Part shown: positions 29,151 to 37,366 of the stretch, piece after piece
Layout: each line of letters starts with the position of its first letter
Position numbering within the stretch: the first letter of the stretch is position 1
Origin: Mangrovicoccus ximenensis
GTDB taxonomy: Bacteria > Pseudomonadota > Alphaproteobacteria > Rhodobacterales > Rhodobacteraceae
Length of the DNA stretch: 64,000 nucleotides
Direction: 5' to 3'
NCBI RefSeq assembly: GCF_003056725.1
Contig: NZ_QBKZ01000016.1
Location: forward strand, 581,501-645,500
The notes under the pieces: model-generated
What the model was told of the DNA's origin: nothing
Database searches by the model: none
Seen by the model: only the letters and a program-made list of their open reading frames with translations
Translations under genes and position numbers: made by a program

Positions 29151-29479
29151 GCGGCGAACATTTCGGGGGCGGCCCGGCGGGCAAGAGCTTTGCCGAGACC
29201 TGGAACGAGGTCCACGGGACCGATCTGGACGAGGCGGGCGCCATCGCGGCGCTGAAGGACGAGATCCTCGCCGCGCTCGCGGGCGACGGCGTGCTGCCGC
29301 CGACCGTGCCGGAGGCCTTCGGCACCGCCGACTGGACCCTGGCTGGCACGGAATCCGATGCGGGCGACGCGCTGATCCTCGAGATCCTCTATCTGCCCGA
29401 GGACGGCCGGTCGCCGGTCACGCGGCTCGAATGGCGGGTCGGCGGCGGCGCCGCGCAGGTGCTGCTGGGCATCGGCACC
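29149..29479 (+). CDS. Prophage tail/host-recognition protein, N-terminal part
   Basis: ATG at 29149 in the overlap ATGA. Reads MSGEHFGGGPAGKSFAETWN, then LPPTVPEAFGTADWTLAGTE and TRLEWRVGGGAAQVLLGIGT. It continues exactly into the fragment at 489 through a 28-bp identity, giving a protein of at least 270 residues: a Trp-rich N-terminal domain followed by Ig-like repeats. Confidence 0.65.
29452..29479 (+). repeat. 28-bp exact overlap with 489-516 (copy 2)
   Basis: Terminal 28 bases of this segment; identical to the first 28 bases of the segment that begins at 489, in the same reading frame. The following base (c) differs from the genuine continuation (g at 517). Confidence 0.85.
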
Positions 29480-29606
29480 CCGCGCCGTGATGCGGCGAGG
29501 GCTGCGCCAGGCGGCGGAGCTGGCCTATGGCCGCGTCATCGCGCCCCTGGTCTACCGCCGCCACCTGAGGCGCAAGCGGCTGGCCAGCCGCCCTGGCCCG
29601 CGCTAG
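29480..29606 (+). CDS. C-terminal tail of unidentified basic protein
   Basis: One frame reads MRRGLRQAAELAYGRVIAPLV then YRRHLRRKRLASRPGPR and stops. Arg-rich, 30 bp upstream of the intact 79-aa gene. Too short to name. Confidence 0.4.
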
Positions 29607-29636
29607 CCTCAAGGGGACAAACAGGAGGCCAAGCCC

Positions 29637-29876
29637 ATGTTCACCATCGAGCACGAATTCGACGCCACCGTGGTCACCCTGGTCGACGAAGGCCACAAGC
29701 ACCTGCAGGAGGACGTGATCGTCAGCGCGCTCGACGATTGCGTGACCATCGCCCAGTACGACCCGGTGCGGCGGCAGGAGAACCTGATCACCCTGTCGAT
29801 GGAGCAGATCTCGGACCTGCGCGCCGCGCTCGACCTGCCCGAAGGCATGTACCGCGTCGTCGAGAAGAAGGTCTAG
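29637..29876 (+). CDS. Intact hypothetical protein, 79 aa
   Basis: ATG at 29637 behind a strong AGGAGG-like site (acaggaggcc, 29621-29630). Reads MFTIEHEFDATVVTLVDEGH then LDDCVTIAQYDPVRRQENLI and ends VEKKV. Acidic, single small alpha/beta domain, no export signal. I do not recognise the family. Confidence 0.75.
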   Translation: MFTIEHEFDATVVTLVDEGHKHLQEDVIVSALDDCVTIAQYDPVRRQENLITLSMEQISDLRAALDLPEGMYRVVEKKV

Positions 29877-29879
29877 CAA

Positions 29880-30029
29880 GGTGCTGAAATAGTCTGACTG
29901 GAGGAACCGTTTCCGCCTTTCTGGGCGGGTCGGCGATATTTTCCGGCCGCTCCTGGCCTTTTGGCGTGGGTGGCGCGGCTGCCGCCGACCTCAGATGGCC
30001 AGCAACCGCGGCAGCCGGGCAAGGTTGCC
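29880..30029 (-). mobile_element. Possible IS1182-like transposase tail
   Basis: On the minus strand one frame reads NLARLPRLLAI with Arg-rich continuation, reminiscent of IS1182-type C-termini (N-L-x-R-L-x-R-L-L). No upstream catalytic part is present and the match is from memory. Confidence 0.3.
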
Positions 30030-30031
30030 GC

Positions 30032-30605
30032 TCAGTCGCGGCGGAGCCAGCCGCCGGCCTCGGCGGTCTGGGCGCGGACGAACTCCACCACCGCCTGCAC
30101 CCGGCGCAGCGCGCGCTGGCTTTCGTGATAGGCCAGCCAGTAGGAGCGGGTGACCGACATGGCTGGCAGCACCCGCACCAGCGCGGGATCGTCGCCGACG
30201 ATGAAATCATGCAGCACGCCGATCCCGGCGCCGCCGCGCACCGCCTCGAGCTGGCCGAAGGCGGTGGAGATCGCGATGGCCGGGCGGGTCTCGCCGAAGA
30301 ACTCGGTGACGTAGTCGAGCCCGGGCGCGGCGACCAGATCCTCGACATTGCCGACCAGCCGGTGGCCTTTCAGGTCGGCGGCGGAGCCGGGCGTTCCGGC
30401 GGCGGCGAGATAGCGGTGCGAGGCATAGAGGCCGAGGCTGTAATCGGTCAGCTTCGTGGCCACGGCGCGGCCGCGTTCGGGCCGGCCGACCAGGATCGCG
30501 ACATCGGCCTCGCGCTGCGACAGCGAGAAGGCGCGCGGCACCGGCACCAGCTCGACGCGCAGCCCGGGATGCAGCCCGGCATCGCCCGCGCCGGTCAGGC
30601 GGGCG
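30032..30605 (-). CDS. LysR-family regulator, effector domain
   Basis: Substrate-binding fold: PVPRAFSLSQREADVAILVGRPERGR, then LGLYASHRYLAAAGTP, ISTAFGQLEAVRGGAGIGVLHDF and the natural C-terminus at 30032. The ADVAI...GRP and GxGIGxLP patterns are standard for LTTRs. DNA-binding domain absent. Confidence 0.85.
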
Positions 30606-30805
30606 CGGTTCCGGAACGGGTCCGGGGACGGGGCGGGATGGGCCGGGGGCATCGCGGTCTCCTTGCGGTCGCCGGGACCTTGACACAGATTGGCGACAAT
30701 CGGCAATCGACAATCCTGCCGCAACCGGCTAGGCCTGCGGAGGGGCGGCAAGCGCCCGCCCGGACGCGCCGCGGGGACGGCGCCGGTATCGCGGGGAGCG
30801 GGAAG

Positions 30806-31117
30806 ATGGCGCGGAAAGCTTTGCCGAAGATCGAGCGCAAGCCGGTCGAACAGCAGGCGCTTGAGGCGCTGCGCGAGGCGGTGGTCACCGGAGCCATCGC
30901 GCCCGGCGAGCGGATCACCGAGATCAACCTGGCGGCGGAGATGGCCCTGTCGCGGGCGACGCTGCGGGCGGCGCTGCACCAGCTGGCGCAGGAAGGGCTG
31001 GTGACGCTGGTGCCCTATACCGGCTGGCGCGTGCTGAAGCTCCGCCCTGCGGATGTCGACGAGCTCTACACCTTGCGGGCCGCGCTGGAGCGGCTGGCGG
31101 CGCAGCTGGCGGCGGAG
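30806..31117 (+). CDS. GntR-family regulator, DNA-binding domain
   Basis: ATG at 30806: winged helix with VEQQALEALREAVVTGAIAPGERITEIN, then LSRATLRAALHQLAQEGLVTLVPYTGWRV, followed by the FadR/FCD linker LRPADVDELYTLRAALERLAA. Ligand domain missing. The 200 bp upstream (30606-30805) would contain its promoter. Confidence 0.88.
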
Positions 31118-31164
31118 CCCCCCTCCCGCGCCCTCCCCCGCCGCGGGCGGCGGGGGACGGGACG

Positions 31165-31655
31165 TTACTGCGCGGCCGGCTCCAGCGGCGGGGCCGCGTC
31201 GAGCACGAGGTCAATATCGCCCGCGAGCATCAGCCGCCCTTCGACAAGGCCTTCGGCGGCCTGGCGCAGGGCCGCACGGTAGGCTGCCTCGTCCGCATAG
31301 CGGTCGCCAAGCGGCTCGCGGCCGTCTTCCGCCATGGCCCCTGCGGGGAAGGGCACGAAGCTGCCGGTCAGGCTGCAGAGCTCGCCTGCAGCGAAGCCCT
31401 CCGCACGCAGGTTCCAGCCCGCATAGGTTCCGGTCGGCACCGCCACATAGGGCAGCTTCACGCCGACCTCGGCAATGCCGTCGGCATCGAGCGCAGGAAG
31501 CCGGAGATCATAGGCCTCGCCCGCCACCGGCGGCACCGCGGAATGGTCCATCACCGCCAGCGGGTTCGGCTGCGGCGCGGGACGGGTCCCCGCCATCCGC
31601 GGCATCTCCGCATCGGCCCCGGCCACGAGCCCCTCGCCGCCGAGCCCCGGGAAGA
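31165..31655 (-). CDS. Alpha/beta hydrolase-10 type protein, C-terminus
   Basis: YDLRLPALDADGIAEVGVKLPYVAVPTGTYAGWNLR and LCSLTGSFVPFP are landmarks of the Abhydrolase_10 C-terminal region (split here: LPALDADGIAEVGVKLPYVA; VPTGTYAGWNLR). Ends naturally with PLEPAAQ. Catalytic Ser lies outside. Probably exported esterase-like. Confidence 0.6.
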
Positions 31656-31659
31656 CGCT

Positions 31660-32185
31660 GTCGGGCCCGCTGCGCGCCCTGGCCGAGGCCCGTGGCATCC
31701 CCGCCGAACTGGCCAGCGAGACCCCGCCCGGCCTCTGGCGGATGCGCGAGATGCAGGCCTTCCTTGCCGCCATGCGCCGCGAGCCTTCCCGCCTCTGCGG
31801 CATCGCCGCGCTGCTCGGCTTGCTGCAGGAGCAGCAGCCGAACCGCTGGACCGACCTCATCGCCGAGGGCATCACCGCGCTGGCCGACGAGCTGGGAACC
31901 AAGACGATGCCCGTGCCCGACCTGGTGGAATGGTTCGGCGAATGGGCCCGCGACACGCGGGGCGAGCAGCGCGGGCTGCTCCTGCTGACCGCGCATCGCG
32001 CCAAGGGGCTGGAATTCGACCATGTCGTGATCCTGGACGGCGGCTGGCAGCGGCCCTCCGAGGGCGAGGATGCCGATGCGCCACGGCGTCTCGACTACGT
32101 GGCAATGACCCGCGCGCGCCGCAGCCTCGCCCTGATCTCCCAAGGGAGGACCCCGTTCCTCGCGCCGCTCGGCGGCCTGGCGCTG
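31660..32185 (+). CDS. UvrD/Rep-type DNA helicase, C-terminal motor part
   Basis: Motif V as LLLLTAHRAKGLEFDHVVILDG and motif VI as RRLDYVAMTRARRSLALI, preceded by an arginine-rich helical subdomain LWRMREMQAFLAAMRREPSRL. A distinct paralogue from the one at 59456. The tail after ISQGR is about to end when the seam comes. Confidence 0.85.
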
Positions 32186-32755
32186 CGCCGCAAGGTGGCG
32201 CCGGAGCGCCCCTCGGTTTCCCTGTGTCGTTCGGGCCGCAGACGGCGCCGCCGCCTCCGGCCAGGCTGTGGTTCGGGTCCTGCCGGGGACCCCTGGTCCG
32301 GGATGTCCGGCTTGGATGCCGGAGCTTTGTCGTTCTGTTTCAATGGCAAAGCCGTTGCGTTCGCCCCCTTGTCAGGGCGTTTGCCAAGTCTGTGCCGATC
32401 GTTTCCCGAAAAAGAACGCGCCAATTATTGTTTGTACAGAAATAAATTTCTGTTCTGCATCTTTCGCCTGCTGCGAACCGTTTGCGCCAGGATTGTGCGC
32501 ATTTTGAGGGCGACAATTTGGTTGTTAGCCTAAAAATGCTGCATCAATAGCTGGATGAGATGGCTCATCAGGGGGCGGCAGGTCGTCCGGGAAGTCGCGG
32601 TGCCGCTATCGGGACACTCGTTTCCTGCCGGACAAGGGCGTAGCGGCCGACCTGCCGGGACAGGCGCAGTCCGATCCGGGCATGGGATTGGCGCAGCTCC
32701 GCCCCGCCTTCCTGCGCCAGGGCCCCGAGCTGCGCCCGGGCGCGCTCGCCGGGAC
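32186..32755. other. Gene-poor segment with the AT-richest DNA in the window
   Basis: Between about 32320 and 32570 GC drops sharply, with runs such as caattattgtttgtacagaaataaatttc. This would suit an intergenic region with promoters (candidate -10 tacaga or aaataa). On the minus strand 32600-32755 a helical frame (ERARAQLGALAQEGGAELRQ) may be the end of a gene. No RNA fold is recognised. Confidence 0.5.
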
Positions 32756-32756
32756 G

Positions 32757-33004
32757 GGCGTCAGCGGCAGCATGCGGATGCCGCGGCGGCGTGCCGGAAG
32801 CTCGGTGACATCGCGGTCATCGCAGAAAATCCGCCCGCCATCGGGCCGGTAGCGCCCGGCGAGAACCTGCAGCAGCAGTCCGGCGCCGCCGCCTGCCGGA
32901 CCCGCGAGCGCGAGGATTTCGCCCGGGGCCGCCTCCAGCGACACGCCTTCGAGGCGGGTCTCGCCGCGGAACAGGCGCAGGTTTCTGACGGAGAGCTCGG
33001 GCAT
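32757..33004 (-). CDS. ABC-ATPase-like protein with degenerate Walker A, N-terminus
   Basis: Start at 33004: MPELSVRNLRLFRGETRLEG, then SLEAAPGEILALAGPAGGGAGLLLQ. The loop reads GPAGGGAG where GxxGxGK(S/T) is expected, so the catalytic Lys is Ala. DRDVTELPARRRGIRML matches the usual post-Walker stretch. Either an inactive ATPase or a diverged one; cut at residue 82. Confidence 0.65.
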
Positions 33005-33310
33005 GGGCGTTCCTTTCTGGTCCGCCGACCCTGCTTGCCCTGCGTGGCGGGGGAATGTCGGAGGGGCGAAACTTCCGTGACGCGCCGCCGGCATCGGCCC
33101 CATCGTCTTCCCTCGGGCCTGTCACGGTCGCCGCGTATGCCGGCGGCAGCAGGACATGGTCCGGCCGGGCGCGCGCCGGATGGACACGCCTTTGCGCGTG
33201 ACGCGACGCGCTGTTTCCGGCGGGGCCGACCTGCGGGAAGGCTGCCACGGATTTCCGCCCGCGTCTCCGGGCACGGCAACGGCCGGGATGCGGATCCGGC
33301 TGCCCCGCGC
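33005..33310. other. Upstream flank of the ABC-like gene, no gene seen
   Basis: Contains no conserved frame; gacggagagctcgg near 32988 belongs to the ABC-like gene. No terminator or RNA identified. Confidence 0.4.
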
Positions 33311-33319
33311 CTGCGGAGC

Positions 33320-33750
33320 TCGCGGGCCTGCGCGCAGTGCGCGGCGAGATGCTGCTGGTCGAGGCGCCGGATGTGTCGCTGGCCCGGCCGGTGCGGCTCC
33401 TGCATCCGCGCTTTCCCTGCTACATCGTCCCGCGCGACGGCAATGTCTTCATGATCGGCGCCACGATGGTGGAGCGCGACGATCCCGGCCCGGTCACCGC
33501 CCGCGCCGCGATGGAGCTGCTTTCGGCCGCCTACGCGCTGCATCCGGGATTTGCCGAGGCGCGGATCCTCGAGCTGGGCGCCGGGCTGCGCCCCGCCTTT
33601 GCCGACAACCTGCCCGCCGTGATCCGGCGGGACGGGCGGCTGCATGTCAACGGCATGTACCGCCACGGCTTCTTGATGGCGCCCGTTCTGGCGCGGCAGG
33701 CCGCCGATCTCATCCAATCCGACATCCGGGAGGACACCCATGCGCATTGA
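33320..33750 (+). CDS. thiO: Glycine oxidase ThiO, C-terminal part
   Basis: AVRGEMLLVEAPDVSLARPV, YIVPRDGNVFMIGATMVERDD and ELGAGLRPAFADNLPAVIRR, then NGMYRHGFLMAPVLA, the FAD-binding end of ThiO. It makes dehydroglycine for the thiazole of thiamine. The stop at 33750 overlaps thiS by 11 bp. Confidence 0.92.
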
Positions 33751-33865
33751 CCTGAACGGCGAAAGCGTGACGACCGGGGCCGCGACCCTGGCGGCGCTGG
33801 TGGAGGAGCGGGGCCATGACGCCGCCTCGGTGGCGACCGCGCTCGACGGCGCCTTCGTGCCGCGC
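33740..33865 (+). CDS. thiS: Sulfur-carrier protein ThiS, N-terminal part
   Basis: ATG at 33740 inside the end of thiO: MRIDLNGESVTTGAATLAAL, VEERGHDAASVATALDGAFVPR. Ubiquitin-like fold; the terminal GG that carries thiocarboxylate is lost at the seam. Gene order thiO-thiS(-thiG)-thiE-thiD is a known alphaproteobacterial thiamine operon. Confidence 0.9.
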
Positions 33866-34216
33866 CAACCAAAAACCCAAGTCTCAATGCAAGTCTCCCG
33901 CATTTGCTTGCTGCCCGGCGGTCCCGGCCGCCGGCGTGCTGTTTTCCTTGCCGATGACCATGAAGGGGCCGCCCGAAGACGGTGCTTTCCCGCCGGGACG
34001 GAGCCGTCTGCATCGGGCGAACCCTTGGGCCGGAGCCCGCTTCATGGTCAGAACATCCCGGATTGGCTAGTTGGCTTTACCTTTCCCGGCTATAACGAAA
34101 GGCTTTCCGCGACAAAAATTCACAACGTCGCGGAAGCCGCGCGGCAGATGCGCGCGCGGCTTCCGGCGGACGGGACTGTCGGCTAGAGGCAGGGCCGGAA
34201 ACGAACGGAGGCCCAG
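33866..34216. other. Intergenic region before a flavoprotein gene
   Basis: No conserved frame. Around 34068-34120 the sequence is less GC-rich (ttggctttacctttcccggctataacg) and offers TTGGCT...TATAAC as a weak sigma-70-like pair (19 bp apart) upstream of the gene at 34217. Confidence 0.4.
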
Positions 34217-34415
34217 ATGCAGCCAGCCCATCCCCTTGTGCGCGACCTCGTCCTGATCGGCGGCGGCCATGCCCATGCGCTGCTGCTGCGCCGCTGGGGC
34301 ATGGCGCCGGTGCCGGGCGTGCGGCTGACGCTGGTCAATCCCGGTCCGGCGGCGGCCTATTCGGGCATGCTGCCCGGCCATGTCGCGGGCCATTACACGC
34401 AGGAAGAGCTGGAGA
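34217..34415 (+). CDS. FAD-dependent oxidoreductase (SelD/NDH-2-like), N-terminus
   Basis: ATG at 34217 after ACGGAGG. LVRDLVLIGGGHAHALLLRR (GxGxxH-type FAD loop), VRLTLVNPGPAAAYSGMLPG and HVAGHYTQEELEI match NAD(P)H-dehydrogenase-like proteins sometimes fused to SelD. The first 66 residues only. Confidence 0.8.
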
Positions 34416-34572
34416 TCTGCACCGCATCCGCGTCGGCGCGCGCAACGCGGAGTTCGCGCAGCTGCTCGGCGGGCTGGCCGAGGGTGCCGAGGTGGTTCTG
34501 CACCCGCCGGACACGCTGTCGGAGGGCACCCGCGTCGTCGGGCCGGATCAGGCCACCGCGGCCGAGAGATAG
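34416..34572 (+). CDS. Efflux RND/HlyD adaptor, C-terminus
   Basis: IRVGARNAEFAQLLGGLAEGAEVVLHPPDTLSEGTRV is the final membrane-proximal domain of RND or MacA-type adaptors (key part: GLAEGAEVVLHPPDTLSEG). The stop at 34572 lies 25 bp inside the convergent ACP gene; both are in one segment. Confidence 0.65.
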
Positions 34573-34793
34573 GGCAGCGCCGTGGCCAGCGTGGCGATCC
34601 GCGGGTAATCCGCCTCGGGAATGTCGACGCCCAGCCTTTCGTGCAGCGCGGCGGCGAAGTTCAGCACATCCATCGAGTCGAGCTCCAGGTCGTCCTGGAT
34701 ATGGTCCTCGTCACCGAGTTCCTCCGGGTCGATATCCGGCGCCGTCGCCACCAGCGCGTCGATATAGGCGGTGCGGATCTGGTCCTCTGTCAT
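34548..34793 (-). CDS. Acyl carrier protein, intact, 81 aa
   Basis: Start at 34793 overlaps the E2 stop (ATGA). Reads MTEDQIRTAYIDALVATAPD, then EDHIQDDLELDSMDVLNFAAALHERLG; the Ser of LDSMD carries the 4'-phosphopantetheine. Not the housekeeping AcpP (which has GADSLD). Coupling to a 2-oxoacid dehydrogenase E2 suggests a dedicated acyl pathway. Ends SAAVA. Confidence 0.85.
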   Translation of the reverse strand: MTEDQIRTAYIDALVATAPDIDPEELGDEDHIQDDLELDSMDVLNFAAALHERLGVDIPEADYPRIATLATALPYLSAAVA

Positions 34794-34975
34794 GGCGTCT
34801 CCGGCTGTTCGGTGAAGGTTCGGAAGGCGTCGAGAAAGCGCGAGGCCACGCGCCCGTCGGCCGCCCGGTGATCGGCCGACAGCGTGACGGTCACGATCCG
34901 GCGCGGCACCACCTGGCCGTCCGCGATCCAGGGCCGCAGCTGCGGCGCGCCGATCCCGACCAGCGCGACCAGAGC
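34790..34975 (-). CDS. 2-oxoacid dehydrogenase E2 acyltransferase, C-terminus
   Basis: LVALVGIGAPQLRPWIADGQ and RRIVTVTLSADHRAADGRVASRFL end the catalytic domain; the catalytic motif is DHRAADGR, in place of DHRxxDG. Stop coupled to the ACP gene. Lipoyl domain missing. Substrate may be pyruvate, acetoin or a branched-chain acid. Confidence 0.8.
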   Translation of the reverse strand, partial: ALVALVGIGAPQLRPWIADGQVVPRRIVTVTLSADHRAADGRVASRFLDAFRTFTEQPETP

Positions 34976-35524
34976 CCCTGCGCATCCGCCAGCGACCGCG
35001 CCAGCACGCCGTCCTCGACGGTGCCCTCTTCCATGCACCCCCCGAGCCACGCCTCGACCGCATCCGCGTCGCAGCCCCGGCCGAGCTCCAGCTCGACCAG
35101 CGCATAGAAGCCGTGGCGCCCGGCAAGCGGCGGGCGGACATGGCCGGTCTCATGGCAAACGTAGTCCCAGTAATCCGGCCACATGCCCTCGAAGGCCACG
35201 AGCCCGGTGCCGAAGGCCGCGCGCGCCGAGACGAGGCAGTCGAGCGCCGCGTCATGGCTGGGCAGCGCGACCAGCGCCAGCGTGGTTTCGGCCGGGGCGG
35301 GCTGGAGCTGCAGCACCACGCGGGTGATCATGCCCAGCGTTCCCTCGGAGCCGATGAAGAGCTGCTTCAGGTCGAAGCCGGAATTGTCCTTGGCGAGCTT
35401 GCCAAGCCGCGAGATCACCCGCCCGTCGGCCAGCACCGCCTCGAGCCCCAGCACGTTGGCGCGGGTCATGCCGTGGCGCAGCACGCGGATGCCGCCGGCA
35501 TTCGTCGCAACCGTGCCGCCGATC
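34976..35524 (-). CDS. FAD-linked oxidase, GlcD/DLD-type, central fragment
   Basis: Second half of the FAD-binding PCMH domain: GGTVATNAGGIRVLRHGMTRANVLGLEAV and KQLFIGSEGTLGMITRVVLQL, then substrate-domain start FEGMWPDYWDYV. Related to glycolate oxidase GlcD and D-2-hydroxyglutarate/D-lactate dehydrogenases. Both ends cut. Confidence 0.85.
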
Positions 35525-36050
35525 GGCGTCCGCCTGCTGGGGATCGAGGTCGACCGGGCCCGCGAGGGGGTGAACCTGATCGACAGCAGCGATCTGACAA
35601 TTGCCGAATGCCATTTCCACAGCTTTCGCCCTTGGCTTGCCGAGGCATCTCCGCACCGCGACCATCCGGACATGATCCAGTACTGGGCCGGGCGAGCGGA
35701 TCGGGGGATAGACGGACTCGAAATTCGCGGCTGTCTGTTTCACCAAGGTCCGGGAGAGCCGTGGACCCAGACGATCTTTGGCCACATGCAGAATGTGAAA
35801 AACGCCGCAAGCCTGGCAACCCGCATACGCGTTACCGACAACATAATCGTCAATCGCCATGTATGGGGGATCTATTTCGGCGATGCGCGGGACGTGGAGA
35901 TCGTCGGCAATCTGCTGCTGCCGTCACCTGACCTTCCCGATGCCCCGGTCGTCCTGAACACGCCGACCATTTCGCTGGAACGATCCGAAGGCGTGACCGT
36001 CAGTCGTAACGCCCTGCTGCCCTATCAGGGGCTGCAGCGGCCTATCCGGG
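35525..36050 (+). CDS. Right-handed parallel beta-helix protein, fragment
   Basis: Repeating rungs with Asn/Asp turns: VNLIDSSDLTIAECHFHSF, IDGLEIRGCLFHQGPG, TRIRVTDNIIVNRHVWGIYF, DVEIVGNLLLPSPD and SEGVTVSRNALLPY. This is a pectate-lyase-like beta-helix as in polysaccharide lyases or surface proteins. Its GC is visibly lower than the rest, hinting at transfer. Confidence 0.75.
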
Positions 36051-36054
36051 CGGA

Positions 36055-36645
36055 GCCCGAGGCACTCGCAGACGGCCGGGGGCGCCGCCGGGGCGCAGCA
36101 CCATGCCGTTCCCGGCGGCGGCGGCGGCGAAGCCCTCGCTGCGGGCGGCGGCCAGGATGCCCTCGGAGAGCTTCGCCTTGACCTCGTCCGGCATGCCCTT
36201 CGGGCCGACGATCATCACGAAATCGCCGACCACGACGTCATGGCCCTGCTCCCTGAAGGTCGGCACGTCGGGCAGCTGCGGGTGGCGCTGCTCGGCGGCG
36301 ATGCCGAGGATCTTCACCGTGCCCGCCCTGGCATGTTCCAGCACCGGCGGCACCGGCAGCGTGGCGGTCTGCACCTCGCCGGTCAGCAGCGCGGTGACGG
36401 TCGGGCCGTGGCCGGGATAGGGCAGCTTCATCATGTCGATGCCCAGCCCCTTCGGGATCACGTTGGCGAAGACGAAGGAATTGCCGCCCTGCGGATCGTT
36501 GCCGTTCAGGAAGGCCATCGGGTCGTCCTTCATCGCCGCGACGTACTCGCCGAGCGTGTCGATCCCGGCATCGGCGGCGATTTCCAGCGCGCCCGGCTCG
36601 TCGGAGATATAGGCCAGCGGCTCGACCTCGCCGGTCGCCAGGGCC
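36055..36645 (-). CDS. Tripartite tricarboxylate transporter solute-binding protein (TctC-like), fragment
   Basis: Bug-family pattern: GIDTLGEYVAAMKDDPMAF, DMMKLPYPGHGPTVTALLTGEV, ILGIAAEQRHPQLPDVPTFREQG and GPKGMPDEVKAKLSEGI. A periplasmic binding protein feeding a TctAB importer of carboxylates. Signal peptide missing. Confidence 0.85.
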
Positions 36646-36857
36646 CCAGCCGCGCCCGCATCGCATCGACGAATCCCGCGATCTCGTCGCCGGTCTCGCC
36701 GCGGTAGCGCATCAGCATCAGCAGCGCGCCCACCGCTTCGGGCGCGGCCGATCCGTCGAGGATCGCGGCCATGGCCTCGCGGGCTTCCTTGCGGTCGAGG
36801 TTGCGGGAACGTCCGGGTCCGCGGCCGAGGGCGCGGACGAGGGGGGCGAGGGTCACT
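36646..36857 (-). CDS. Anthranilate phosphoribosyltransferase-like protein (TrpD2/YbiB type), N-terminus
   Basis: GTG start at 36857 overlapping the nitrate reductase stop. TLAPLVRALGRGPGRSRNLD, then EAREAMAAILDGSAAPEAVGALLMLMRYRGET, the helical domain of TrpD-like glycosyltransferases. Such a gene follows nasA in several Rhodobacteraceae; its role there is unknown. Confidence 0.7.
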
Positions 36858-37205
36858 GGGCAGCCTCCTGCTGGCGTGTGCTTGTCAGGATAGCACGTAG
36901 TTCCGCCTTGCAGGACCCGCAATTGGTCCCGGCCCGGCAGGCCGCGCCGATCGCCTCGACATCTGCCAGGTTGCCCTTTTCGATGGCATCGATGATCGTG
37001 TTCACGCCGACCGAGAAACACGAGCAGATGATCGCGCCCTGGTCGGGCTGGTCCTCGCCCGGCCGCCCGGCAAGCATCAGCGCCGGGCTGTCGATGCCGA
37101 GCTGACCGACGATATGGCTGCGCGCGGCCTGCACCGGCTCCGGCGCCGCGAAGAGCGCGGCGGTGACCCGGCCGTCCTGCATCAGCGCCACCGCCGCCCG
37201 AGGCC
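36853..37205 (-). CDS. nasA: Assimilatory nitrate reductase NasA, C-terminal BFD domain
   Basis: IICSCFSVGVNTIIDAIEKG and ACRAGTNCGSCKAELRAIL supply the four Cys of a BFD-like [2Fe-2S] domain that ends NasA-type molybdoenzymes. Preceded by LMQDGRVTAALFAAPEPVQA. Electron entry domain of a Mo-bisMGD nitrate reductase; fits the MoeA and ModC fragments. Confidence 0.78.
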
Positions 37206-37366
37206 GCGGCCAGCGCGCCGCCGATGGCGAGGCAGAGCTCCGACTTGCCCGCGCCATTGGCGCCGAGCACCGCGGTGGTCTCGCCCGGGCGCACCTCGAG
37301 GGACACGCCGTCGACCACCGGTTTCGCTCCGGACAGAAGGGTCAGATCCGTCACTGTCAGGGTCAT
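37206..37366 (-). CDS. Branched-chain/urea ABC transporter ATPase (LivF-like), N-terminus
   Basis: Start at 37366 overlaps the previous ATPase stop. MTLTVTDLTLLSGAKPVVDG then GETTAVLGANGAGKSELCLAIGG with an intact Walker A (GANGAGKS). The second ATPase of a LivGF pair. Cut at about residue 54. Confidence 0.75.

Noticed and set aside
33005-33320. TPP riboswitch ahead of thiO
   Set aside because: The region lies on another segment and lacks the CTGAGA and ACCTGA core motifs.
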